A DNA stretch of 64,000 bases from Camillea tinctor (Eukaryota; Ascomycota; Sordariomycetes; Xylariales; Xylariaceae), in the NCBI GenBank assembly GCA_022578605.1, contig MU394080.1, positions 372,001-436,000 of the forward strand. Reading direction: 5' to 3'. Positions 22,501-34,150 of the stretch are shown here, one piece after another. Position 1 is the first letter of the stretch; every line of letters begins with the position of its first letter. The notes beneath the pieces were generated by a model. That model was not told the DNA's origin. It ran no database searches and saw only the letters and a program-made list of their open reading frames with translations. The translations under genes and the position numbers were made by a program.

Positions 22501-24999
22501 TGCGCTTTCCCCTTTAGAGGTCTTATGAGCGTTGTCTTTGATGTCACTGCTAATGTATGGAGATATTAAATATGTATTCGGGGATATACCTATGATCTCT
22601 GGTGGTTTTCTACTTCGTCCTTTAATCTTACGATTGTGGAAGAAGATCTCGGCAAGGTAGATAAGGACCTAGACAATTAAATCTTGAGTAGGTAAGTATT
22701 TATATATATCACAAGATACGTAGGTAGCTGGCGTAGAATACTGGTGTGTTGGTATAGTTAGGGTTATGAGCAAGTCTTGACTCTACATGACTGTTTATCC
22801 CCCATCTAGGTTAATCTAGATAATTCCCAACCCCCCTTTCTGTGTATCACCGTACGGATGTTTGTATGTTAGTGGCCCCTGGGATTCTATTATGAAACTT
22901 TTTCCCCTTTACCGACAAGTTGGAAAGGGCAAGATGAGATGGTATATTTTGTGGGCGAGGCCTCGCTGCTGTATTCATATCTACCTACCTTCCTACCTAG
23001 CTTTCCAGATCAAATTGAGAACAGCCGGAATGAACCGCGAGTGAACCAAGACTAGGACATATTTGCTTTACTTGTAATTTCATTCTACTTTTCGTCTATA
23101 TCGTTCATATTGGGCAAGGCAGATAATTCACTGTCACACTTGCTTGGTATCTTGTAATAATCAGGTATGAATTAGTCCGATATTCGGGGATAGTCTTCCT
23201 TCTCCCCCGAGCACCCCTTTTCCCCCCTTTCCCTTCTTTTCCCGTCCTCATTCTATTCTCTTGTCTGGGAAATATAAAGACCCCCGTGATGATGTGCTTC
23301 TTGTGTCACGCGAGGAAGCTTACGATTGGGTACTTACGTTGTGTAATAGAAGATCGAGACAATTTGACAAACAATCCAAGGGCTTACATAGTACCTATGA
23401 ATACTTGCTCATGAGGACCTAGTAAAGCTTTAATATTATATTTACCTCGGAACCGAAGTGTATGATGTATTTTCTAGTTAATAAATGTTAATCAATAGAG
23501 ACTATTGCATTTGTTGGTCATGCTGTTCATCATATAGCTTCAATTATTATTGTACCATAACGACATTAACTTACTAATTCTAGTGATTGGTGCTGTGGCC
23601 TCGGCTTCTATTTACATGTAACCTACGGAATGTTTTAACTAATTGTTCGTATAATTCGAACGAGTTGACCTTGCGTGAACGTAATGGATGTGATTAATTC
23701 ATTTCAATAGCTGACGAATCAAAGCAGAGGTTTGATCTGAGCTATAAGCTGTGCCCAGGGTGCACGAACTATTATAGGTAGTTTATTATGCGACAGCTAT
23801 CCAGGTAGGTCCCTGGACCGGGTTTCCGGCTGTGCTGGTAGTCTGTCTGTCCGTATGCCTTTGCTCGTGTATACCTGCTCTAACATGTAGATAAAGTGAG
23901 ACATAACAATATGGGATGTAGCTTGTTAGCATCTAATATTCATTGAACAATTCCCTGCTACCATCCGGAGACGTCGAATATGGGGGTCAATGCGGCTGAA
24001 CTCTCGGTATCAAGGGTAGTATACCGTCAGGGTTACCGAACAATAGACTTGCATTAGAGGCCGATCACCAGTGAAGCAACTTACCAACTCGGACAATTAC
24101 CAGCTCAAGAAGCTGTATCCGATATATTCAGTTCCCACCGTTACCTTCTTCACCCTCCCTGCCGAGGCAGTAGTAGTAGTGGTGGTGGTGGTGGTGGTAG
24201 TCTTCAAAGGAGGGGGGGAGGGGGGGGAAGGGAGAGTAGTAAGTGGTCTGACTACAAATTGTACACTACATAGGTACCTAGTAGAATGTAAATTTCCGAT
24301 CCAGGCTCAGGAGGTCCAGGCTAAGCAGGTATTGGCATTGACGTAAAGTAAGATATGTAGATATCGATACCTATAAAGGCTAATCTATGACAATGTTTGC
24401 AGCAGAGATAACCTGAACCTACAGGTTATAGGTTAAGCTAAATAGCTGTTTCGAATTGTCGCAAGGACTTGCCGTATATAGCTTAGAACTTCCCCAACTA
24501 CCTACCTAGGTACATATTTAGGTTAACGACATGTAAAGTAGTACATGGCTTCTTCTTTTCTTTCCTTTGGAGGAACTCCCAACCCCACATTCAGTGTTAT
24601 TTACTACCTAGGTATGTAGTTACTTACCCCACCGTTCTGCTTTGTCCAAGATGCGGGTTCCCGCGGACATGATAACATTTGAATCTAAGCTACATGAATA
24701 ACTAACACTACTAATATTCCGATGGGGTCTGCTTATCTGAGCTCAGTAGATGGACATGTTTGGTGATGGATTGTCGTTACATATATACATGGACGGAAAG
24801 GTTATTTAACGAGCGTCAAAGCCGGGACAAGTTGGGCCGTGGTGGTGTTGCTCTGCTTTTATTAATTACTGCTCTCACATCACATACTTCCGTACATTGC
24901 CTACTACCTACCTGTATAAGTGTCTAGGTTATTATATACTACCTACTTAAAGTTATATCTATATCATACCCTACCTCCTATTGTTATTATTTATAGACC
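22501..24999. other. Intergenic spacer, 2.5 kb
   Basis: Upstream of both the CVNH gene (minus) and the amine oxidase gene (plus). AT-rich, with many TAGGTA/ACCTA motifs. A GTA/GTG trinucleotide tract (about 24170-24200) is followed by a G-rich run and creates a spurious Val-rich frame at 24071-24346. No gene is supported. Confidence 0.6.
24170..24200. repeat. GTA/GTG trinucleotide microsatellite
   Basis: About ten trinucleotide units changing from GTA to GTG, followed by a G-rich segment. Confidence 0.85.
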
Positions 25000-27370
25000 A
25001 TGTCCGCCACACAACCCCCTCACCCCTTACGGCCCCTCTCCAATGACGAATTGCTGACAGCTCGGAACCTCGTAGTCGAAGCCCACAGCGGCGACGGCAT
25101 TGCTCTCTGGTTCCGGTCGGTTCATGCAGACGAGCCCAAGAAGAGTGACCTTGTTCAGTTCTTGATCGCCGAGCATGCTGGGGAGACTCCTGCTACAGTT
25201 CCGTCAAGGCATGTTAACTTGCTATACGACGTCATCAAGGATGGCAAACCCCAGCTTACGGAGACCATTGTCGATGTTGATGCTGGTAAGATACTAGAGA
25301 CCAAGACCTTTCCCGCCTGCTGCCAGACTAGTTACACAGCAGACGAGTTTGCATTGTTCTACGATGCGTGCGTTTCGTCAGAAATGTTTAAGGAGGCCAT
25401 GGAGGAGTTTTCCCTGCCAGAGAACTTCACCGTCACCATAGATCCTTGGCCCTACGGTGGCCTAGACCCGGAAGAAGACGTCCCTCGCTACATGCAGGGT
25501 CTAGTCTATGCCCGTGATGCATCTAAAAACAACCCAGACACCAACCACTATGCATATCCGTTGCCCATAATCCCCGTAATGGACATTGCTACCAAGCAAC
25601 TGATAAGGATAGATCGTCTCGCAACTGGGGGCAAAGGAGACAGCCTCTACCCTGCAGCTCGTAAAGCCGAGCCTGTCAAGATCTTCGAGCATCATCAGTC
25701 TGCGGAGTATATTCCGGAACTGCTAGATTTCCCCCTTCGTACAGATATGAAGCCCATCAACGTCGTCCAGCCAGAGGGTACATCTTTCAAGGTTTACGAT
25801 GACAACCTGATTGAGTGGCAAAAGTGGCGTTTCCGGGTCGGCTTCACCCCTCGAGAGGGTGCCGTCCTTCATGATGTCTGTTACGATAATAGGCCTATTC
25901 TGTATAGGTTGTCATTCTCTGAGATGACCGTACCATACGGAGACCCGAGACCTCCATTCCACCGTAAGCAGGCGTTCGACTTTGGCGATGGTGGCATCGG
26001 TCGTGCTGCCAATAACCTCAAGCTCGGATGCGATTGTGTCGGTGCCATTCACTACCTCGACGCTGTCATGATCAATTCAGAGGGAAAGCCCGATATCGCC
26101 AAGAATGTTGTTTGCTTGCACGAACAAGACAATGGTATGTTATCATGCCGCATCCAGGTGGTCTAAGGCAAAACTAATGATGGTTTAGGTATTGGATGGA
26201 AGCACACCAACTTCAGGACTAACCGTGCTGCTGTTACTAGACTACGCGAACTCGTAGTCCAGTTCATAGGGACGCTCGCGAATTACGAGTATGTCTTTGC
26301 TTTCAAACTTGATACCGCTGGGGGTATCACCGTTGAGACGCGTGCGACCGGCATTGTGAGCGTCGTGCCCATCGAGGAGGGTAAGGTGTCGGACTACGGA
26401 AATGTCGTGTTCCCGGGCGCTCTAGCTCAAAATCATCAACACATATTCGCCGTGAGAATCGACCCTAGCATAGACTCTTACGTAGACGGTGAAACGGCTG
26501 TGGTTTTGGAAGAGAGCCACCCCATACCGATGAACCCGGAGACCAACCCGTTCGGTAATGGTTATAAGGTGCGACGTCAACGAGTCGAACACGCCATGTA
26601 CACAGATGCCGAACCCAAGTTCAATAGGACGGTGAAGTTGGAGAACGTAAACAAGAAGAATCCAGTTAGCGGGAAGAGCGTTGGATATAAGTTTATTCCG
26701 AACGCCACGCAGCTCATGCTCGCAGATGATAATAGCACGCAGGCGGCGCGGGCTCCGTTCGCGAAACACCACCTGTGGGTTACTGGATACCGTGATGGAG
26801 AGCTCTGGGCTGCGGGTGAATTTACGAATCAGAGCAAGAAAGAGGAGGGTGGTGTTAAGACTATGATAGAGAGAGGAGACTGGTTTGTTGACGCTGCCAA
26901 CCGAACTAATGGTGACACAACCAGCGAAAAGGGGAAGTTCAGCGGCCCGGTTGTATGGAACGTGTTTGGCCTGACGCATAACCCCAGAGTAGAAGACTGG
27001 CCAGTCATGTAAGTGATTTCTAAAGAGGCTAAACACGTCCGCCGTACCACATAGCTAATCATGTTCAACCAGGCCTGTCGAGATCCACCAATTCCACATT
27101 CGGCCTGCAGACTTCTTCACGAGAAACCCGGCGCTGGACGTGCCGGGCAGTAAGAACGAGACAAGCGTTCTGGTTTCTTGCTGTGGTAAAGCGGTATCCG
27201 AAGATGCTACCGTCGATGGTGGGGGATCGGTCCAGACAAACCCGGTAACCCATCTCCAGGGACCCGCCGTGGAAGTTGATCCTAAAGAGCTTCCCAAGAG
27301 AAGCGAATCCAAGGAAAAACGGCGCCTCTCATCTACCCTTTCTAATCTTCTGGGTCGAAAGAAAGAATGA
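25000..27370 (+). CDS. Copper amine oxidase (TPQ-type)
   Basis: Exons 25000-26134, 26189-27008 and 27073-27370, giving 750 aa, normal for fungal copper amine oxidases. The enzyme oxidises primary amines to aldehydes with ammonia and hydrogen peroxide. The TPQ-forming Tyr is residue 411 in ANYEYVF. The catalytic base is Asp327 in KQAFDFGDGG. Copper ligands are His461 and His463 in NHQHIFAVRID and His642 in GLTHNPRVEDWPVM. Spacing matches Hansenula and Aspergillus enzymes. The 54- and 64-nt introns have GTATGT and GTAAGT donors; the first rejoins as DNGIGWKHTNFR. The C-terminal 45 residues are basic (RRLSSTLSNLLGRKKE), have no SKL-type peroxisomal signal and look disordered. No signal peptide is present. 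In fungi this lets amines serve as nitrogen source. Assignment is very secure. Confidence 0.96.
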
Positions 27371-29389
27371 ATCGCTCCGACGATTACCTACTACCACCAC
27401 CACTACTGTTAAGCGCCTAACTTTGCCCACCTATAAGGTAGTTCCTAGTGGGTGAGGGTGTCTTTTCTTTGTTTTTCCTAGAGATTGTTTGAACACATCC
27501 ATTTGTATGTACGCAGTATGATATATCCCTATAGCTAACACCGACGGGCTTAAATGTTATTTAAGAGGATGATGTAGGTATTGTGGGGGTGTGGCTTGGA
27601 AAGCCACCGTGGCGCATGCAGTAGCTCAGTCAATATACCTATATAGATATCTAAGTAGCTAGGTATTTTAGCTTATAATTTCATTTAGCCGATCCGAGAT
27701 AATCTATGCTTATTACTATTCATCCTAGACCATCCGTTGTACACTCGATCAGTATATAGATCTACCTAGAAATCATTGCATCTAGAACTGGTGCTCTTTT
27801 GGTTTCCCTCGCGAACTATCCCCCCCTCCCCCCCCTTCTCCTTTCTTTTTCTCTGCTTTTCTCTTTACGTCTTTAGCGAGTATCTTCAGTAGTCAGTGTG
27901 TATCATCATGAATATATCCCTCTCTACCTAGGTATACATGTTTTTAGTCAGGTTGCTAATCCCGTTAAATGTCGAACATTAAACGTGAATAATTAGGTTA
28001 CCTACTTAATTGTTGGTATGAAGTTATAAAACCAGTTATAAAACCAGTTATATAGTATTTGTGGTTTAACGGCTTTTAGATTGACGCGTATTATCATTCC
28101 TATCAACGACCTAAAGTCGGCCGAGGAATCGTACTTCATTTGCCTTGATAATCCTGCTAGCAGTGATTACAGTCTCGGAGTTGTCAATTATATTCGATCT
28201 GCTCCGAGCTTATCGCCGCTGATAGGGAACTGACTTAGGTACAAGTGAAGATTACATGTCCTACATACCTTACATCTTATCCTGCCTACATAGGTAGCAC
28301 TTGCTTTTTAGATTATGTACATACGCATTAGAACGTACAGCACAGGGTATCCTAGACTGCTTAGATGTCTAATCTAGGCGAATGATTTCATTCGTCTCGG
28401 TTTAAGGTTGAGAGATGACGGAAGAAGCCTAGGACGAGCCTCGTTTGATTTATACTTTAACTTTAAAAGACAATTAGTACAGGTGACCTTGTCGCAGAGA
28501 TAACCTTACTTAAGGTATAACCTACTTACCTAGTACATATATTCAAAAATTGCTAATAGGTTACCTGTTCTTGTTCTCTTACGTTATTCTGTATGTACCT
28601 AATGCATTAGTCGTGCTGTGCGTACCTACATACCTACCTAAGGTCTAGTAGGAACTGGATACCTATGTTACCAAGGATGATGTAATACAATACTACCTAA
28701 ATTGAAGATACAGCGAGAATAGTTTGGCGCTATCTATCAGGCCAATTGACAGCGTCATTACCTGCAAGCTTCTTACCATATCCAGTTAGGTGGCGTGAGA
28801 TTCTAGGTCTTACGAACGATTTGTGCATATACTCCGTCTCCCAATTGCCAATTCCGAGAAAACCCCCTCCCTGAACCCCCCGCTTGCGTATAACCAACTA
28901 ATCTAGGTCCTTTTGAAAAAAAACAAAAAACAAAAAAAAAAGGCAATGCTAGGTACCTAGGTCGCTATGTAGGTGCATACTATGTAGTATGTAACTTTAG
29001 CTTTAGTTTGTATAATGCATACATGTAGATAAGGTAAGTTACAAGTACTTCTTCGTAGTTATTACATCTGCAGCTACATCTACGTCTACATCTACTCATT
29101 CAATCATTCAATCATTCTTGTACTTATTCATCTTTTCCATCCAATCCATAACCCATAATCTATTCTTGCACCACCAATTGTAGGTAGCAGTAAAACAACA
29201 GCGAACAACACGCCACCAAGGTCACGATATCACCGATCTAACCTTACCTTACTTTTATCCCGCTAATAAATACTTCTTGAAACTTGAGGTAGCCCTATGG
29301 TCGTGCCATCTCGCATGTGGTTGCCCTCGCACGTGTGAATATCTTCTTCACACGCAAAGAGAAGAAAGAAAACAAAAAAAAAAAAAACA
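27371..29389. other. Intergenic spacer, 2.0 kb
   Basis: AT-rich with repeated ACCTAGGT/TAGGTA motifs, a 12-nt tandem repeat near 28022, CAATCATT repeats near 29100 and an A-rich leader just before the next start codon. No gene seen. Confidence 0.6.
28022..28052. repeat. 12-nt tandem repeat, 2.6 copies
   Basis: AGTTATAAAACC is repeated 2.6 times in tandem inside the spacer. Confidence 0.85.
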
Positions 29390-31250
29390 ATGGTTCACGC
29401 TGCCAATGTAGCTGCGGCTACCTCCTCTTCTGCTCGCGCAAGACCTGGTAGGGACACGGCTCGCTCTGCCTCTATTGGATCGTTCCGTGCTGGCTCTCCG
29501 CTGCCTACCCTGAATTCGAAGCGAAAAACCGCATCTCTTCGCAGAGTCCCGACACATAACCACTATCACACTTTTCCCACTCCCGCACCCAAGTCTGCTG
29601 GTGCCAGACGGCCCTCCGACTCGGCCTCCCGCGATTCCTTTACCCACGACCACCATGCCAACACGACGCCCCTACCCATCAAACAGCTTGCGCTGCTGGC
29701 TCTGCTGTCCCTCTCGGAGCAGACAGCCCTCAATTCGATCTCGCCTTATCTGCCTGAGATGGTCGAATCCTTCCCCGGGGTTTCTCACGACGAGGTTGGC
29801 TTGTTGGTTGGACTTCTCGCTTCGGCCTTTGCTTTGGCTCAGCTGGCAACAAATTTGCTCTGGGGATACCTGTCCGATATAGTTGGTCGAAAACCTGTCA
29901 TGTTGATCGGCACTTCGCTTCTGTGTCTCTGTTTCGCTGCTTTCGGCTTTTGCACGAGATATGTCCACGTCGTGCTCGTGCACGTAGCTATGGGACTTCT
30001 GAATGGTAATGCTGCCGTAGTCCCCACTTGTCTGGGAGAATTGACAGACCGGAGCAACCAAAGCAAGGCGTTCACGTGGCTACCCGTCGTCTATAGCCTG
30101 GGTAGCATCACCGGGCCTGCGCTCGGAGGCCTGTTAGTAGGCACGGTTGCTAAAGCTAGATATCCCTTCCTTGCGCCCAACATCCTAGGTGCTGTACTTT
30201 TGGCGCTAAGTGTTGTTGTCCTCGCTATATGGTTTGAGGAGACGCTGGAGGACCAGGGAGACGCTACTAGTCTGTTCGAAAAACTTCCGTGGTTATGTTG
30301 TTGCGCAAGGAGGACCCATAAGAGACCGGGAAACTCGTGGATCTGGCCTGGAGGAAGAGACGCCGACGGAGCCACCGATGAGACCGGACAGGATGTTGAA
30401 ACCGAAACGGGAGAGGAAAGAGGTCTCTTAGAGACCGCTGCGGATGAGGTGGCTGACTACGACCCGAAATTACCATCTGATTCGGGCACTTGGCGGCAGC
30501 TCCTCAACCGAACCACGATAGTACTTCTTCTCACCCATTTAGTTTTCCAGTTGTCCAACAGCTCATTCAATAGTCTTTACCCGATTTTTGCGTCTGGTCA
30601 GACTCCTACAGGGCGAAATTTACATGCTGATGTCATTGGTGTATCGTTATCCGTCGCCGGCCTCTTTACCATTTTGTTCCAGTTATTTCTCTTCCGTCCG
30701 CTCAAGTCCCGACTGGGTAACGTAGGATCTTACCGAGGTTCACTGCTGGGGTTCTCAGTCACCATGGCTCTGATGCCTTGGGTGGGATATGTGGACTCCA
30801 CTCCGTTATTTGGCATTGGCGATAGCAAGATTTGGTTGTACATTGAAATAGGATTTATTCTCATCATCAAGAATATCTGCGCCGTCGGGGGACTCTCTAG
30901 TGCTATGTTACTAGTAAGCGATTTTCAGTCCAATCTTATGAGGTTTTGCTAACTGATTAAAGATTACAAACTCGGCCCCATCCCACGCGACACTGGGCAC
31001 TCTCAATGGGATTGCGCAGACGCTTTCGGCTGCTGGTCGAAGTGTTGGCCCCTTCCTCTCCGGGGGTCTCTTTACCCTCTCAACACACGTTGAACCTAAA
31101 GGTGAACTGCTAGCCTGGGGAGTGTTTGCTGGTTTCGCGCTCCTTGGCTGGGTTGGAAGTTATGCCATCCACGGAGCTGGACTCGAAAGCACAGACGATG
31201 GCTACGAGGATGAGGAAGAACATGAACCCTCGGGTGATGACCTAGCATAG
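29390..31250 (+). CDS. MFS transporter, YCR023C/ZIF-like
   Basis: Exons 29390-30913 and 30963-31250 (a 49-nt intron), giving 603 aa. A long basic/Ser-rich N-terminal tail (about 1-95) precedes twelve predicted transmembrane segments. The MFS loop signature is GYLSDIVGRKPVMLIG after segment 2, preceded by PYLPEMVESF in the first loop, as in the drug:H+ antiporter-1-like group that includes yeast YCR023C and plant zinc-induced facilitator-like proteins. A hydrophilic loop of about 80 residues, rich in Asp/Glu/Thr, separates the two halves. The C-terminus is acidic (EDEEEHEPSGDD). Members sit in vacuolar or plasma membranes; the substrate is unknown. The intron joins SAMLL-V to ITNSAPSHATLGTLNG in phase 0, a strongly conserved MFS region. 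Confidence 0.9.
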
Positions 31251-32139
31251 CGGGCGTTATATGGTTTCTTTGGGGAACTTTTTATCATTTGAAGAGGGGT
31301 ACATCTGGATGCATCAATACCATATCAGCTTAGTTGATCACCGAGACTCCATCCGCGTTATATGCATGGCTACGCGGGCCTGTTAGACTCTCTCCTCCCC
31401 CTGATCGGGGTGGGAGACACTTCTTTCCGTACTCAATGCAAGCGGCACATATTTCTTTTGGTTTGTTGGAAGACTCAATAGCATTTACAACGTATTGTAG
31501 TAGCGTACTGCTACTCATTGGTGGGATTGTTGCTAAAACTCGGGCGTAAAACGTATGACTTTCTTGTTAACCTGTTCACATCTCATAACCCAGTGACATT
31601 TGATATCTCCGAGCAACCGGCATATATGTCTTTGACTGTGTTTTGAGCACGAGCATAGATCCGTTTAATAATACTATATGGCCCCGTCTTTACCTAGAGA
31701 ATGAGTTTCGGAAAGCTATCAGCGGAAACGGATGCTTTAGTACCCACTGCTTGGCGCATCCGTCTTCCGCCATCCGTGTGTTCAGATCCGAACTACCAAC
31801 ACCCGCCATTAAGCGTACGAAGAGAGTCATTTAGCAGGATAGCTGTGACTAAAAGATTCATACAATGCGGCGAAGTGAAAAGGCTCACGGTGCTCAAGGT
31901 ACACCGAGTCTGCGCAATGCGCATGAAAAGAACCTGTCATCATTGAGGATACCAGCCATGTCTTCATCAGCTCCACTGACGACTTGACAAGGGTCAACAG
32001 TTAATATATAAGACGTCCTCAGACTTAAACTAGATAGGAATTATCCCCAATATACCGATATGACTTTAATGTAGCATAATTCTAGTCTTATGTGTATAAA
32101 GCCTCGAAGACGTTTAAGATTTGAAAAAAAAAAAAAAAA
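31251..32139. other. Intergenic spacer
   Basis: No supported gene; the open frames under 85 codons look random. It ends in a run of 17 A directly before the next start codon. Confidence 0.6.
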
Positions 32140-33557
32140 ATGCCGACACGAGCCCAACCCCCCCACCTGTGGCGTGTAAGAGACCGGAGAGATAGCAATC
32201 TTCTCAGTTATTCTGTCACGAAGAATGGCTTCCTTCCGGATCGAGAACCACTCAGACGTTTGCCAGATCTATACTATGAGCCGTGGGAGATCATATTAGA
32301 TCATTTGCCGAAGCTCTTAAAAGAGGGAAATGTCAGAAAGGCCGTCGATAGCCTCGACGTACTTTCTATAGATAGGCTTTCCGCAGACGAAGAGTGGCGG
32401 CGGGCCTACGTGATACTATCTTTTCTCACACATGGATACATATGGGGAGGTCGTAAACCGGCAGACGTAAGTAGTGTTTCTTTTTAAACCACAGTAAATA
32501 GGATAATTCTTTAACTCGTATTCAGGTGCTCCCACCCTCAATCTCAGTTCCCTTTCTCCGCGTCTCGCATCACCTCGACCTTCCACCGGTGGCCACTTAC
32601 GCAGCGCTCAATCTCTGGAACTTCAGAAGCTCTAGCGTTGACTTTTGCGATCTGGACAGCCTCGAGGCCCTGCATACCTTCAGTGGCACCGAAGATGAGT
32701 CTTGGTTCTTCGTCTTGTCCGCAGCCATGGAAGCGCAGGGCGCCCATGTTATCCCCATCATGCTCCGTGCCCTTGAGGCCGTCGAGCACCACGACTACGG
32801 AACCATGATAGGTGGCCTTAAGGCTCTGACCGTGTGCATTGGGACCCTGGGTCGCACGCTCGACCGTATGCAGGAGAAGTGCGATCCCATGGTCTTCTAC
32901 CACCAAATACGCCCCTATCTGGCGGGCACTAAGAACATGGAAGCCGCCGGACTTCCCAGTGGCGTTTTATACGATGAAGGAGAGGGAAGGGGAAGCTGGA
33001 GGCATTTGAGAGGTGGCAGTAATGGGCAGAGTTCACTTATTCAGTTCTTCGATGTGGTACTTGGTGTCGAGCATACGTCGACCGGCGTAGGCACTTCGCG
33101 CGAGCCACAGCCCGACAACAGGGATCGCCCTCCCGGCAAGGTGACCTTTCATCAGGAAGTCCGCTTCTACATGCCTGGCCCGCATAGAAGATTCCTCGAG
33201 AGCGTGTCCCGTATGGCAAGTTTAAGGGACTTTGCGATGTTGGAAACCGCGTCATTATCGACAGACCATAGACAACTTCGACAAGCATTCGAAACTGCCG
33301 CAAAAGCGCTGGGAGACTTTAGACACAAACACATGCAGATGGTTACGAGATATATTGTCATACCGTCGAGGAAACAGGGAGCAATGGCTCCAGCGATAAC
33401 GGAGAGTAGAGTCAACCTCGCGACTGCATCATCAAGCCAGCAGCAGCAGAGGCAGGAAACGGAATTGACAGGGACCGGAGGCACGGCGCTCATACCGTTT
33501 CTCAAGCAGACTCGTGACGAGACGTATGCAGCAGCAACGAAAGGACCACCCTTATGA
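32140..33557 (+). CDS. Indoleamine 2,3-dioxygenase (IDO) family
   Basis: Exons 32140-32466 and 32526-33557 (a 59-nt intron), giving 452 aa, typical of fungal IDO. These haem enzymes open the indole ring of tryptophan to N-formylkynurenine, the first step of the kynurenine route to NAD. Diagnostic blocks are RPYLAGTKNMEAAGLPSG, GGSNGQSSLIQFFDVVLGVEH, the proximal haem His329 in PGPHRRFLE, and FLKQTRDET near the C-terminus. Filamentous ascomycetes often carry several IDO paralogues (alpha, beta, gamma) with different tryptophan affinity; I cannot tell which this is. No targeting signal is evident, so it is probably cytosolic. A Zn2Cys6 regulator starts 0.6 kb downstream on the same strand. Confidence 0.95.
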
Positions 33558-34150
33558 CTGACCCATGGGATACAGGATATGGGTGGCATGCAAGCCTTGT
33601 GTACCTGTGCGTCAGAGGCCCCTCATTTCTCTCCCCGGGCATCCCATACATAATACTTCAAAGGTGCGGTGTAAGCCGTAATAATGATGGCGGCGGTGGC
33701 AGAGTTCATCTCCTTACACTTGGCGTAAATGGGTTTCCGAAAGAACGGGAGTTCGGATGGAATTACATAAAGAGTATACGATACATACCTACCCCTAGGT
33801 AGTGTACACTAGATTATTCTTAGTTCGTTGCTTGTGCGGATGTTTTCCATATTTAGTGGGCGCCCAGGCCAGCCCGTCATTCCTAGTTACATAAAGGGTG
33901 AGATCAATACCAATTCCGAAGTTCCGATGATCCGCCCTTGTCCGTCAACTCCTTTTCTCACAACGTTCTAAACAGGTCTGGTGTATCAACTTGAAAATCC
34001 AATACTAAGAGTAACGAACGTGCTCTCGGGTGGAAGACAGGTTAATACGTGAGACAATAAGTTTTTGAGATAAACAATTAAAATCATCTACGAATCGTTT
34101 TTCGACAAATTCATCGAATGCGACAGCAGCAGCAAGACGGACGCTGATAA
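33558..34150. other. Spacer between IDO and regulator genes
   Basis: Holds the IDO 3' end and the regulator promoter; no additional gene. A TACCCCTAGGTAG palindromic motif lies near 33787. Confidence 0.55.

Noticed and set aside
24071..24346. 91-codon Val-rich ORF
   Set aside because: Driven by the GTA/GTG microsatellite and following G run.
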